Shown: positions 15,323 to 24,326, numbered from the stretch's first letter. The stretch: DNA of 44,223 nt from JAVBMC01 sp031552845 (GCA_031552845.1 JAVBMC010000031.1:1-44223), one strand, 5' to 3'. A program made the numbers and translations. Notes: generated from the sequence alone by a model not told the origin.

Positions 15323-16224
15323 TCGACGCGCAGGTGCTTGGAGTGAATCTTGAGGTCGGAGTTGGTGATATGCACGCGCTCATCTAAGCGCCGGTAGTCC
15401 ACCATGCCGCCATCCACAATCTGCCGTCCCTTGGTGGCGGCCCGCGTATAAGCGGTGTTCATGATGTCGCCAAACTTCTCATACCCGCGCCACAGCGGCG
15501 GAGCGGAGAGGCGCATCAGCAACGGCGCAATCACGCCCTTGTCGGTCACATCGCCAAAACCATAAAACGGTTCGTGATGGCTCGGTCCCCAAAAGTCGGT
15601 TGGGCTGTGCTTGACGGTCTTGACCTTCCGCTTCTCCGGAGTAATCTCCTCGCCGCAGATCTCTTCCGCATTGATGCCTGCAAAGTAAAGCAGCTGCAGC
15701 GGGTCCTGCGTGATCGTCTCGCCGAACAAAAAGTAAACCGCCGCGATGTGCTTGCACGGGTTCGCCCAATCCTTACAGGAGCATTTCGTGCGGAATGCGT
15801 GGGTCTCGTCCGAAAAGAGCGAGTGCTTCGCATGCTTCACGAACAGCTCATCCACCTCCGGCGGCAGCTCCTGCACCAGCAGGCGCGCGGCATACATCGG
15901 GTTGCTGTGGAACTCGGCAAGCAGCGCCTTCTTCATCTTCGGCGTGAGCTCCTCGATGCCGATCTCGCAGGCGTAAGGTTTATCTTCCGCGCCTTGCACC
16001 ACGGCTTTGATGGTATACGGCTGGATGTCGATGTCGGTCACCTGTCCGGCAATCGCATACTGCCGGCCGCGTCCGAGGCGTGCACCCATGCTGAGATGTT
16101 CGATTGAATCAATCCACTTACGGCACCACCAAGCTTTGCCTTGGCTGCCGCGGACTTGCTGTGCGCGGATGCCGCCGCAAACGACGTGGGCTTTGCGTGG
16201 GGTGTAGATTTTTTTCTTACTCAT
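15316..16224 (-). CDS. SWIM zinc-finger protein
   Basis: A 302-residue soluble protein with a SWIM motif C148-x-C150-x6-C157-x-H159 (TKCSCKDWANPCKHIAAV). SWIM domains bind nucleic acid or protein, and stand-alone bacterial members are often encoded near SNF2-type helicases, none of which is visible here. The N-terminal part contains WCRKWIDSIE and a repeated basic/aromatic pattern usual for these proteins. It lies 23 nt downstream of the biotin carboxyltransferase gene with GGAAGG as ribosome-binding site, so the two probably share a transcript. Role unknown. Confidence 0.85.
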   Translation of the reverse strand: MSKKKIYTPRKAHVVCGGIRAQQVRGSQGKAWWCRKWIDSIEHLSMGARLGRGRQYAIAGQVTDIDIQPYTIKAVVQGAEDKPYACEIGIEELTPKMKKALLAEFHSNPMYAARLLVQELPPEVDELFVKHAKHSLFSDETHAFRTKCSCKDWANPCKHIAAVYFLFGETITQDPLQLLYFAGINAEEICGEEITPEKRKVKTVKHSPTDFWGPSHHEPFYGFGDVTDKGVIAPLLMRLSAPPLWRGYEKFGDIMNTAYTRAATKGRQIVDGGMVDYRRLDERVHITNSDLKIHSKHLRVDY

Positions 16225-16247
16225 GGGCGTGCCTTCCGGGGCGGGGA

Positions 16248-18104
16248 TTAATACTCAACGGCGACAAGCGGCTGACCTTTGCTCACGTGGTCGCCGGGCT
16301 TGACGAGGAACTTGACGATGCGGCAGGGCTTGTCGGCCTTGACGGGGTTGAACAGCTTCATCGCTTCAATCACGCAGAACGCCTGCCCGGCCTTGAGCGC
16401 GGCACCCTCGGCCGCCATCTCGGGCTTGCCGGGTGCATCGGAGCGGAAGAATGTACCCGTCAACGTCGCATTGATCGTTTGGTGATTTGTGACTTCAGGC
16501 TCTGCAGCGGCCACAGGCGCGGCGGCCTTCTTTACCGCAGGAGCAGCAGGAGCGGGCATCCGCACGGGGGCGGCGCCTTCCACCGGCACACCGGCGGCCA
16601 AACCGAGCTGCGCGAAAAATCCCGCCACAGCGCGGCCAATGTCCGCATGACGTTGGATTTCCTCGCTGATCGCCTCTTCTAAAGCCTCCTCAGCCTCCGC
16701 CACGGCACTCTGCATTTCCAAATCGGCCGGCACAGGGTCGCGGGCTTCGGGTGCGGCGGCACGCCACTTGAAGTAACCCAACGCCACCTCCGGGAACAAG
16801 CAGTAAGAGAGGATGTCTTCCTCCGCCTGAATCAGCCCCGTCGGAATCGCCGCTGCGGCGGCAGGCAAGCCCGGCTTGAGTAAATCAGCGGGACGGCAGG
16901 TGATCGGCTTCTCCTTGCCCAAAATCTTCGTGATGATCTTCGCGTTAATCGCGGCGGGTGCGCGGCCATACAAACCCTTCACATAATCGCGGGTCTCCTG
17001 CGTCACCATCTCGTAACGCTTGCCGGCCAGCACATTCAACACCGCCTGCACGCCCATGATCTGGCTCGTCGGCGTCACCAACGGGGGATAGCCCATATCC
17101 GCACGCGTCTTCGGCAATTCCTCCAGCACCTCCGGCAGACGGTCGAGCGCATCCTGCTGAGCCAGCTGCGAGCGCAGGTTCGAGATCATCCCGCCGGGGA
17201 TATGATGCTCCAGCACATCCACATCCACCACATCCATCGCGGCACTGCTCTTCGGCTCGCGCTTCGGCTTGATCTGCTTGAAGTACGCATTCTCCGCATG
17301 AATCAAATCATGGTTCAAACCCGTCTCATAACCAGCATCCTCAAAAATCGCCGCCATCGTCTCGACAGCCGGCTGGGAAGAAATCCCCGAGAGCGTCGCC
17401 ACCGCGCAGTCAATCGCGCCTGCGCCTGCTTCGACAGCCGCCATATAAGTCGCCGGCGCCATGCCCGACGTCATGTGCGAATGCACCTGAATCGGCAGCT
17501 TCACTTCCTTCACCAACGCGCCAATCAACGTGCGCGCCGCGGTCGGCGTCAGGATGCCCGCCATATCCTTAATACACAACGTATCGGCACCCATGCTCTT
17601 CAACTCACGCGCCATCGCCACATACTTCTCCACCGTATGCACCGGGCTCACGGTGTAAGAGATGGTCCCCTGCGCGTGCCCGCCATACTTCTTGGTCGCG
17701 GCGATGGCCTTTTCGAGGTTACGCGTATCGTTCAACGCGTCGAAGATACGGAAGATGTCGATGCCATTCTCACACGACAACGCCACAAACCGCTCCAGCA
17801 CATCGTCCGCATAGTTCCGATATCCCAAAATATTCTGCCCGCGCAGCAGCATCTGCAGCGGCGTCTTTTGACACGCCGACTTAATCAACCGCAGCCGCTC
17901 CCACGGATTCTCCCGCAAGAAGCGCAGGCACACGTCAAACGTCGCGCCGCCCCAACACTCCAACGAATAATACCCCGCTTGATCCACCGTTTGGGCAATC
18001 CCCAAAATATCCTCAGTCCGCATGCGGGTAGCCCAGAGGGACTGATGCGCATCGCGCAACGACGTATCAGTAAAACGAATAACAGGTTTGGACGAAGAAG
18101 CCAT
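16248..18104 (-). CDS. oadA: Oxaloacetate decarboxylase alpha / pyruvate carboxylase subunit B-like protein
   Basis: A 618-residue biotin-dependent carboxyltransferase that moves CO2 between oxaloacetate or pyruvate and biotin. The N-terminal TIM barrel (about 8-280) has TDTSLRDAHQSLWATRM, the metal site HSH in QVHSHMTSGMA, and CIKDMAG. A PYC/OADA conserved domain follows (about 290-490). A Pro/Ala linker leads to the biotinyl domain with EAMK, Lys 583 being the biotin site. I chose ATG 18104 (MASSSKPVIRF, AAGGA upstream) over GTG 18125. The beta and gamma subunits of a sodium-pumping decarboxylase are not in the window, and neither is biotin carboxylase, so OadA and PycB cannot be told apart. 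The promoter is at 18141-18169. Confidence 0.92.
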   Translation of the reverse strand: MASSSKPVIRFTDTSLRDAHQSLWATRMRTEDILGIAQTVDQAGYYSLECWGGATFDVCLRFLRENPWERLRLIKSACQKTPLQMLLRGQNILGYRNYADDVLERFVALSCENGIDIFRIFDALNDTRNLEKAIAATKKYGGHAQGTISYTVSPVHTVEKYVAMARELKSMGADTLCIKDMAGILTPTAARTLIGALVKEVKLPIQVHSHMTSGMAPATYMAAVEAGAGAIDCAVATLSGISSQPAVETMAAIFEDAGYETGLNHDLIHAENAYFKQIKPKREPKSSAAMDVVDVDVLEHHIPGGMISNLRSQLAQQDALDRLPEVLEELPKTRADMGYPPLVTPTSQIMGVQAVLNVLAGKRYEMVTQETRDYVKGLYGRAPAAINAKIITKILGKEKPITCRPADLLKPGLPAAAAAIPTGLIQAEEDILSYCLFPEVALGYFKWRAAAPEARDPVPADLEMQSAVAEAEEALEEAISEEIQRHADIGRAVAGFFAQLGLAAGVPVEGAAPVRMPAPAAPAVKKAAAPVAAAEPEVTNHQTINATLTGTFFRSDAPGKPEMAAEGAALKAGQAFCVIEAMKLFNPVKADKPCRIVKFLVKPGDHVSKGQPLVAVEY

Positions 18105-18140
18105 TTTCAGCAAATCCTTAAACACGAAATTACGAGGTAT

Positions 18141-18169
18141 ATTTTAGCAAAAAACAGGCCATTTGTCAC
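18141..18169 (-). promoter_or_regulatory. Promoter of the oadA-like gene
   Basis: Read on the - strand: GTGACA (18169-18164), a 17-bp spacer, TAAAAT (18146-18141) with TG extension, about 40 bp upstream of ATG 18104. Confidence 0.7.
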
Positions 18170-18247
18170 TCGTTTTTGTCCACTGCGCCCCACTCACACC
18201 ACCTTTAAACACCCGTTGAAACAGGGAACAGCGCGGGGAGGAGGATG

Positions 18248-18280
18248 TTTCACGCGCAGACGCGGAAGCACGCAGAGAGA
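18248..18280 (+). repeat. Dispersed GC-rich repeat, copy 2 (degenerate)
   Basis: TTTCACGCGCAGACGCGGAA followed by GCACGCAGAGAG. It is the most diverged of the six copies. Confidence 0.8.
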
Positions 18281-18338
18281 AAAGCAGCCAGAAGAATGCC
18301 TCCCCCATTGCCCCCCCTTCTATCGGACTCCGATCACA

Positions 18339-18430
18339 CCTACGATCGAACCCTCATTCCCTTTACGATGCGCAGCTCATCCTCTCTACGATGGAAGTCC
18401 CATCCTCTCTACGATGCGACTCCCATCCTA
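18339..18430. repeat. Four tandem 23-bp repeats
   Basis: Units begin at 18339, 18362, 18385 and 18408 with the pattern CTACGATSSRANYYCATYC and a CT end. The rest of the gap 18105-18519 holds the oadA promoter and one dispersed repeat, and nothing else that I can see. Confidence 0.8.
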
Positions 18431-18519
18431 GAGGCACTCCAGCCCATTCCTGAAAAGACCCACTCGGAACGCATAAAACGCCGTCTTTATGGAGGATTTA
18501 GTCTGTTGAAAAAGAGGGG

Positions 18520-19953
18520 CTAAAACTGATAGTCTCGCTTCAACTTATAGATTTGCCGCAAATCGGCTTTAATCGCTTCACGCAGAGGCTGGTTGGATTT
18601 CAGGTCGGCATCAATTAAAAACAAGTAGAGACATAGCAACTCATCCGCCGCATTGTAAACATCCAGCATGCTCGTCTGATTCTCTTGGGCTTTTTCTTGT
18701 AACACCGCGACGCTTAACGCAGTTTGTACCTTTTTCAAAGTATACGCGCTGTTCCTCCGATTCTCGTGGCCTCTGGCTGAATACCTGATAGACTGATCTT
18801 TTAAGAGAGGTTTCAGCCAAACCTCATTGCTCGAGGTAAGGTAATCAGTCACATCGTCGGCTGTGGCAATCGGCGGGTCAATGGCCACTACATCCGCAGC
18901 CGCAGGAGACCGCGAGGTCGGAGGAAAGTTGGTCACGGCTGGACGATGCGAGTGCGGATTCTCTAACGATACCCAAACGCCTCCACACATCGGCCGATTC
19001 TCAATGTCAGCGACAGCAGGGAGGTGAGGTGATTTATCGATGTCTTCCCGCTCCCGCCAAAACGGAACCCCACGCCAGAGTAACGAGTCTTTAAAGTAAC
19101 CGTCTGTCAATTCCTCCGGGGATGGCTTGCTGGTGAGCGGGCTGTATTCTATCAAGTTCATGCGTTCACCTTCACGCACACGCAACCGTCTGGCGTAACG
19201 GAGAGCCAACCCCTGAGTGCTGAAAGGAATCTCGTCAGAATACGCCGACACTGACAATACGCCCGAGAAACTGATAATCGCCCGAAGAGGATCGCCTTTC
19301 CGTTCACACGTAACCATTCCTCTCACACCACGTTGCCAAGCATCCTGCAGATTGAATTTCGCAAAGATATTGTTTCCCATGCCAAAGTTCAGGGTGTAAC
19401 CAACGGGAGTGGAAGAATTCAGTCTATGCAGATTAAGCTTCCAATGCTGCAAAAGGTTATAACCCTTCCACCTTCGTGTCGGCTCAGAGGATCCGATTAT
19501 GATGAAGTCAACCGCAGTCAGTTCCTCCTGCCGCGCCTCAAGTGGATCCGATCTTAGCAGTCTTACATATTGACGCTTGAGTTTTTGGATGCCGGCAAGG
19601 TCGGTTTCAATTGCGCACGCCAAAGGCACATTGCCGTCTGTGGGCTCAATCAAAAACAAATACAGCAGCAACAGCTCCTCCGTAATGCCCAACAACTCAT
19701 CAGAAGGCGCTGTGTTGATTACAGGATCCTCCTGCACGCAATGTGTTAATATCTCTTGTTGCTTGTGGAGCAGTTGCCTGTAGTGCTGGTCTTTGCCACT
19801 GTCGGCAAAGACTTGCCACGGCAACGCCGGCTTATCCCAAGCTTGATTGGTCGAAGCCACATACTCTTCAACAGTGGTGGAGCTCACTGCATTCGCAATA
19901 GCCGATAGCACACACGCAAAAAAGCATCCTATACAAAGTATGATTCTATTCAT
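18520..19953 (-). CDS. Secreted protein with partial internal duplication
   Basis: A 477-residue exported protein with a signal peptide (MNRIILCIGCFFACVLSAIANA) and no recognised domain. The first third contains TTVEEYVASTNQAWDKP, then LLLLYLFLIE and AIETDLAGIQKLKRQY. The last 120 residues repeat the same order (VTDYLTSSNEVWLKP, LLCLYLFLID, AIKADLRQIYKLKRDY) and stop two residues later, where copy 1 continues for 230 more. The second copy is therefore a truncated duplicate. It is the last gene of the eight-gene operon (AGGAGG, 46 nt after the previous stop). No strong terminator follows. Confidence 0.75.
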   Translation of the reverse strand: MNRIILCIGCFFACVLSAIANAVSSTTVEEYVASTNQAWDKPALPWQVFADSGKDQHYRQLLHKQQEILTHCVQEDPVINTAPSDELLGITEELLLLYLFLIEPTDGNVPLACAIETDLAGIQKLKRQYVRLLRSDPLEARQEELTAVDFIIIGSSEPTRRWKGYNLLQHWKLNLHRLNSSTPVGYTLNFGMGNNIFAKFNLQDAWQRGVRGMVTCERKGDPLRAIISFSGVLSVSAYSDEIPFSTQGLALRYARRLRVREGERMNLIEYSPLTSKPSPEELTDGYFKDSLLWRGVPFWREREDIDKSPHLPAVADIENRPMCGGVWVSLENPHSHRPAVTNFPPTSRSPAAADVVAIDPPIATADDVTDYLTSSNEVWLKPLLKDQSIRYSARGHENRRNSAYTLKKVQTALSVAVLQEKAQENQTSMLDVYNAADELLCLYLFLIDADLKSNQPLREAIKADLRQIYKLKRDYQF

Positions 19954-19999
19954 TGATTATCCTCCTAGGATCCGCCTGTATCATCTGCAACAGATCAAC

Positions 20000-20716
20000 T
20001 CATTTCTGACTATCCTTCTCTGTGTTGATGGTGGATGTTGAAACCACCCCTCCACAATACAACGCCCCTTTTTTGCTATTAAAATAGATGCCTGTGCTGA
20101 AGGTGTGATTCATCAAATAAGGCATTGTTTCCCGCAGGACATCTCGATTCAATGAAAATGCCAAGTGCATATCGTTCTGTCCCTCCTCCACATTGCCTCC
20201 ATGCTCTTTCATGACGGCTACGAACGTTAAGCGATAAGGATTCTCTCCGTAAACAATGGTAGTAGAGCCCGGTGAAACCATAAACGGAATACGCGTCCAT
20301 GCAATGCTAACACCCTTCACGACGGCAGTCCCATTTGTTGCAACAAACTGCTCCGGATTATCGCGCAATAACTCGAACGTATTCCGCAACAACGGCGGAT
20401 ACACCTCCGGTGGAGTCCAGTCATCCGCCTCTTGTTTTGCCTTGGCATTCACCTCAGCCGCTGTTTGAATCTTCTTTGCAAAACTCAGATCCTCCGCCTT
20501 ATGCGTAAAGCCAATATCCGCCTCCGGCACATTTCTCGCTTCAAACGAAAAATAGTCAAACATATAATACGTTGGAACCTCCGGATTCAGCGGCAACACC
20601 CGACAGAAAGAATACGTGGTTTTCGTTTCCTTCGCTTCCGCCGTTTGCGCCTCCTCCGCAGTCGACACAAACCCGCACATCAAACAATACACTAACCCAA
20701 GCATTATCCTGCTCAT
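20000..20716 (-). CDS. Secreted protein of a three-member paralogue set (member 3)
   Basis: A 238-residue exported protein (signal MSRIMLGLVYCLMCGFVSTAEE). The conserved core seen in all three members is a RVLPL/RVTPL strand near the N-terminus, a Y-x-FD/FN segment, then VATNGTAVVKGVSIAWTRIP and a GSTTIVYGENP strand. Compared with the others it has an insert of about 25 residues rich in Lys/Glu/Ala in the middle. The end reads GGVVSTSTINTEKD, echoed in the third paralogue (GSTVSTVGVIE). GGAGGGG precedes the ATG. Function unknown; a beta-rich pilotin- or secretin-like fold is possible but unproven. Confidence 0.75.
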   Translation of the reverse strand: MSRIMLGLVYCLMCGFVSTAEEAQTAEAKETKTTYSFCRVLPLNPEVPTYYMFDYFSFEARNVPEADIGFTHKAEDLSFAKKIQTAAEVNAKAKQEADDWTPPEVYPPLLRNTFELLRDNPEQFVATNGTAVVKGVSIAWTRIPFMVSPGSTTIVYGENPYRLTFVAVMKEHGGNVEEGQNDMHLAFSLNRDVLRETMPYLMNHTFSTGIYFNSKKGALYCGGVVSTSTINTEKDSQK

Positions 20717-20762
20717 ATACCCCTCCCTTCGTTTCCTTGTATGAAGTGTCCTTTACGGCACT

Positions 20763-21410
20763 TTATTTTTGCGCATCTGCCCGAGCCTCACTTTCCGTGC
20801 GAGACTTTAGAAATCCGCCGTGGGGGCAAAACCTGCCGCTTGTTAGATCAAAACCTATCTGGGTATTAATGCCTCGTTTATCTTTTAACGGCACGCCATG
20901 GACAATCTTTCCGGTTGCATACTCTCTCTTGAATTCAATACCTACACCAATGGAATCCGGAGGACGGTTTTTTGATTCAATTGTAATCGACATCGTTATT
21001 GGTTCCGGCTCTTCGCGATAGGTGACAGAGGTCGTCCCTTCTGAAACAATGAGAGGGTAACGCTCCCACTTCACATTAACACCATCAATAACGGTTGTGC
21101 CATTCGGCGCGCCAAATGTCCAGGGGCTGTTACGCACAGCCTCTAAGACACACCCCTCTTTTTCGCCAAGGAAGATCGTTGGGTCGAAGATTTGAGGTTT
21201 GCTTGTAGCATCCTCCTTCGGAGTCCACTCCGTCACAAGGCAAAGGAAGTCGAAAAGATAAAAGCCTGAAGTTCCCGAGCCGAACGGCAACACGCGGTGC
21301 AGATAGTATTCGACTCTAATCTCCAGTTTTTCTGCTGCCTTCACTTCCTCCGCTGCCGATAGCCACCCGCATGCCAAACAGCATACAAGGCCAAGAATTA
21401 ATTTACGCAT
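20763..21410 (-). CDS. Secreted protein of the paralogue set (member 2)
   Basis: A 215-residue exported protein with signal MRKLILGLVCCLACGWLSAAEE, close to member 3. The core reads YYLHRVLPFGSG, then APNGTTVIDGVNVKWERYP and EGTTSVTYREEPEP. AGGAGG precedes ATG 21410. It lies between its two paralogues with 36- and 46-nt gaps. No catalytic residues stand out. Confidence 0.75.
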   Translation of the reverse strand: MRKLILGLVCCLACGWLSAAEEVKAAEKLEIRVEYYLHRVLPFGSGTSGFYLFDFLCLVTEWTPKEDATSKPQIFDPTIFLGEKEGCVLEAVRNSPWTFGAPNGTTVIDGVNVKWERYPLIVSEGTTSVTYREEPEPITMSITIESKNRPPDSIGVGIEFKREYATGKIVHGVPLKDKRGINTQIGFDLTSGRFCPHGGFLKSRTESEARADAQK

Positions 21411-21446
21411 AATATCCTCCTGCTGGATAGGTAGTGCTAGATGTTA

Positions 21447-22091
21447 CTATCGCTCCTCCATTCTACTTGCATGCTGGAAACGCGGAACCCCAGACTCTAT
21501 TACTCCGACTGTCGAAACAGTACTGCCCTCTTTTTTGAAAGCGGATGAGAGTGAGATATTTCTATTAGACCAAAGCGGGCGTCCGTCTGGTAAAAACCGT
21601 GTTATCTTCCGCCATTTAAAGTCGAGATTAAAACTCATGCGGTCCCACTCGGGATTTTCCTTGTCCAACGTGATGGAAAGTGATACAGGATTGGGATCCT
21701 TACTATAAGTGACAGTGGTCGTCCCCTCGGAAATCATAATGGGATAACGTTCCCAGTCCACACTGACTCCATCAATGATGGTTGTCCCCTTGGGGGTTAC
21801 AAACTTATCAGGCGCGCTACGCAATAGTTCTGAAATTTTATCTGCCAGTGGTGGAAACTTCATGCTTGCGGTGGGTAGCCCTTCTTTTCTCGCTTCAAAC
21901 AGAAAGACGTTAAACACATAATACCCCGGCGCCTCAAGACCCAGCGGAGTCACGCGATAAAAACGCATGTCCAATTTAGTTTCATGCTCCACCATCTCTT
22001 GAACCTTCTCCGTTGGTTCAGGCAATGAGCTGCACCCAAGACAACAAGCCAACCCTAATATCACTGCCGGTCTGAATAATACTTTGTACAT
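21447..22091 (-). CDS. Lipoprotein of the paralogue set (member 1)
   Basis: A 214-residue protein with a lipobox-like end of the signal sequence (GLACCLGCSS), so it is probably a lipoprotein, unlike its two paralogues. The core reads FYRVTPLGLEAPGYYVF, then PKGTTIIDGVSVDWERYP and EGTTTVTYSKDPNP. The C-terminus extends beyond the others (FQHASRMEER). GGAGAG precedes the ATG. Confidence 0.75.
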   Translation of the reverse strand: MYKVLFRPAVILGLACCLGCSSLPEPTEKVQEMVEHETKLDMRFYRVTPLGLEAPGYYVFNVFLFEARKEGLPTASMKFPPLADKISELLRSAPDKFVTPKGTTIIDGVSVDWERYPIMISEGTTTVTYSKDPNPVSLSITLDKENPEWDRMSFNLDFKWRKITRFLPDGRPLWSNRNISLSSAFKKEGSTVSTVGVIESGVPRFQHASRMEER

Positions 22092-22131
22092 ATTTTCTCT
22101 CCTTTTGAATGCGTCATTAGAACGAAGAGTT

Positions 22132-22719
22132 CTAAAAGAATAACCAACAGAGTCCAGCCCTTAACCATTGTAAGACACAAAAGAATATCTCGACCACAAT
22201 GACATATCCGATAACAGCGATACAGGCTCCCGCCCAAATACGTAACCATCGTGAATGTATCCGAGGGTACAGGTATAAAACCAATAGCCCTAGCTGGGCA
22301 AAAATAAAGAATTTGATTGCAAACTTGAAGAATCCCCGTACCCGCAGAGCATTCGCTTGAAGAAGTGCATCAATGTCTGAGTTTACAATATCATCAAATC
22401 CATTATGTGTCAGCTTAATAAACGTGATCTCTCCATTATTTGCAACTATCCGAATGCGTGCAATATCCGACATTGAACCAGATATCCCCCAGACAAGAGA
22501 GTTTGTGACCACACCTTGCGCTTCGCGTGTTTCCGGCTCCAAATAAACAGGCACGTTGATAGATTTTATAGCATTGCGTAAGTTCGGCATCGCATTGCCC
22601 ACTTTGAGCTCGCTTTGCATGAATTGAAACATTTGTGACTCAGAGTAAATGAGTATCCCGCAGGATGTCATGATAAATACTAACAATCCCTCCAAAAGAA
22701 CTAACCACTGCCATTTCAT
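22132..22719 (-). CDS. Membrane protein, about three TM segments
   Basis: A 195-residue protein that I do not recognise. An N-terminal helix (LVLLEGLLVFIMTSCGILIY) is followed by about 100 extracytoplasmic residues (SELKVGNAMPNLRNAIKS...). Two more helices follow near the C-terminus (FFIFAQLGLLVLYLYP and CIAVIGYVIVVEIFFCVL). ATG 22719 has GGAGG 5 nt upstream; an in-frame GTG 22725 overlaps that site and is rejected. It is the only polytopic protein in the operon. Confidence 0.7.
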   Translation of the reverse strand: MKWQWLVLLEGLLVFIMTSCGILIYSESQMFQFMQSELKVGNAMPNLRNAIKSINVPVYLEPETREAQGVVTNSLVWGISGSMSDIARIRIVANNGEITFIKLTHNGFDDIVNSDIDALLQANALRVRGFFKFAIKFFIFAQLGLLVLYLYPRIHSRWLRIWAGACIAVIGYVIVVEIFFCVLQWLRAGLCWLFF

Positions 22720-22746
22720 GTGCACCTCCGAGATTTGTTGGAACCT

Positions 22747-23121
22747 CTATGGAATCTTAATCCCAAATATGCCTATTTCGATATCATCATCAACCATCTT
22801 GACCGTTTCATCCGGCAGTATCACAATGATGACCCGTCCGATATATTCAGCTTCATAATAGCCATCTGTATGGGAGAGTATAGTTTTGTCAGACCTCGTA
22901 GCATTGAGCGTCAGGGAAGACTCGCCTCCGAATTTGGCACTGCGGAACTTTGCCTGTCGAACAGACCGTGGTGTTAGCTTGGAGAACTTTACACAAGATT
23001 CTTTCCGTGTCAACACCTCAACCTCTTCAAATGTTGTTGGCGATAGATTGATGACTTCAACTTCCATTTTAGCACACCCGCATAAGCAGAGCGTCAGAAT
23101 CAAACAGGCTAGCAGTCTCAT
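22747..23121 (-). CDS. Small lipoprotein
   Basis: A 124-residue lipoprotein with lipobox LCGC (LACLILTLCLCGCAK). The mature part is rich in charged beta-strand-like segments (MEVEVINLSPTTFEEVEVLT) and ends IEIGIFGIKIP. AGGAG lies 7 nt before ATG 23121. It starts 29 nt after the serpin stop. Function unknown. Confidence 0.75.
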   Translation of the reverse strand: MRLLACLILTLCLCGCAKMEVEVINLSPTTFEEVEVLTRKESCVKFSKLTPRSVRQAKFRSAKFGGESSLTLNATRSDKTILSHTDGYYEAEYIGRVIIVILPDETVKMVDDDIEIGIFGIKIP

Positions 23122-23150
23122 AAAACTCCTATGATGATGTAGAAAGATAA

Positions 23151-24326
23151 TTAAGGCTCCCGCGCAATACCGACAAAGAGCAGCGTGTCGTCGGGAGCGG
23201 AGAGGGTGAAGACAAAGGGGTGGTCGGCAATGAAGGAAATTGGCTGGGGTTCATCGGTGTCACGTGCCCCGCCGAAGGGGCCCATGCCGGTTGCGGCGGC
23301 GGCTTCAACACCGAGTTCTGTAATGGCTAGCATGGCGCCTTGGAGGACGTAACTGATGCCGAAGGTTTTGTCGTCGAAGATGGGGGAGAAGTCGGCGGCA
23401 TTGGGTGTAAAGGCGTCGTGGATGCCGAGTTCTTTAAAGATGGACAGAAGATTGAATGTTTTAGTAATTCGAAATTTAGGGATGGCGAGCGCTACGTCTG
23501 TCGGTTGCATTTGTTGGCGGAGGTTTTGGTGCAGGAGCGCTAGAGCAGGAGCAAGATCCATTTCGCGCGGGAGGTAGACTGTCATATAGTAATACTCTTT
23601 GCCGAGGCCGGCGAGTTCGATGATTTGCACATTATTGGTTTCGATGTAGCTGAAGTTTTCGTTCAGGTGCATCGTTTTGAGTTTGCAGACTGTGCCGGAG
23701 GCTGAGGTGAATGTTCGATAGTGCGTTCTGTTTTCCGGGAAGGGATGCTTCCAGGACTTGGAGCAGTAGAGGGCATTGACGAGTATCAGGCGGTCTGTTG
23801 GCTTGACGCTGCCGGGTTGGAAAATGTCGCGGATGTGGTTGCGTGTTTGCTGGGCAATCAAGCTATTGATTTGTTGGCGGACAAGTTCAGGATTAATGGT
23901 GAAGTCTACTGCATGAAAGGATGCGTTAAACTTTTCTTTGAGTTGTTGGGAATAGTTTGTTTGAAGCGTAGCAGACTTGTCATAAAAACCATAGTTGACA
24001 TAGTAGAGGTATTTTGGCGGTTCGCGGACGGTTGTGAGTGCGCCGAGCGCGGCATCGATTTCGGCGAGGGTGTTGCCTGCCGCGCCGAGTTGTGCCATTT
24101 GCATCGCGGTGATGGCGCTGTAGGGTGAGAAGACGATGTTGCCGCGATTGCCATTGCGGGCATCGAGCAGTTCAAAGAGTTTGAGCCCGGGGTTGTCGGC
24201 GTCTGGATGGGATGTCACGCGGAGGCGCGGAGTCGCGGAGGGGGGTGTGGTATCGGGCACTTCATCCGATGCAAATAATCGGAGGCTGGTTACTATTACC
24301 GCGAGTAGGGTGAGTTTGGTTATCAT
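23151..24326 (-). CDS. Secreted serpin (serine-protease inhibitor family)
   Basis: A 391-residue serpin. Serpins trap proteases by a suicide mechanism when the reactive loop is cut. Family segments include NIVFSPYSAITAMQMAQLGA, LILVNALYCSKSWKHPF, IPKFRI and the C-terminal HPFVFTLSA with LLFVGIA. The hinge GVEAAAATG (from residue 339) has the small residues needed for loop insertion, so it looks inhibitory. The scissile bond should lie about PFGGAR, but the exact P1 is uncertain. The signal peptide MITKLTLLAVIVTSLRLFAS points to export. ATG 24326 overlaps the upstream beta-helix stop as ATGA. A dispersed genomic repeat (24215-24245) encodes PRLRVTSHP between the signal and the serpin core. Confidence 0.93.
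   Translation of the reverse strand: MITKLTLLAVIVTSLRLFASDEVPDTTPPSATPRLRVTSHPDADNPGLKLFELLDARNGNRGNIVFSPYSAITAMQMAQLGAAGNTLAEIDAALGALTTVREPPKYLYYVNYGFYDKSATLQTNYSQQLKEKFNASFHAVDFTINPELVRQQINSLIAQQTRNHIRDIFQPGSVKPTDRLILVNALYCSKSWKHPFPENRTHYRTFTSASGTVCKLKTMHLNENFSYIETNNVQIIELAGLGKEYYYMTVYLPREMDLAPALALLHQNLRQQMQPTDVALAIPKFRITKTFNLLSIFKELGIHDAFTPNAADFSPIFDDKTFGISYVLQGAMLAITELGVEAAAATGMGPFGGARDTDEPQPISFIADHPFVFTLSAPDDTLLFVGIAREP
24215..24245 (+). repeat. Dispersed GC-rich repeat, copy 3, inside the serpin gene
   Basis: TCACGCGGAGGCGCGGAGTC then GCGGAGGGG, in the same orientation as the other copies. It lies in frame on the antisense side of the serpin, between the signal peptide and the folded domain, and does not break the reading frame. 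Confidence 0.85.

Noticed and set aside
16248..18104. Sodium-pumping oxaloacetate decarboxylase operon
   Set aside because: The beta and gamma subunits are absent from the window, so only the carboxyltransferase can be claimed.
17202..18431. 409-codon + strand frame
   Set aside because: Antisense to the oadA-like gene, His/Arg-rich shadow translation.
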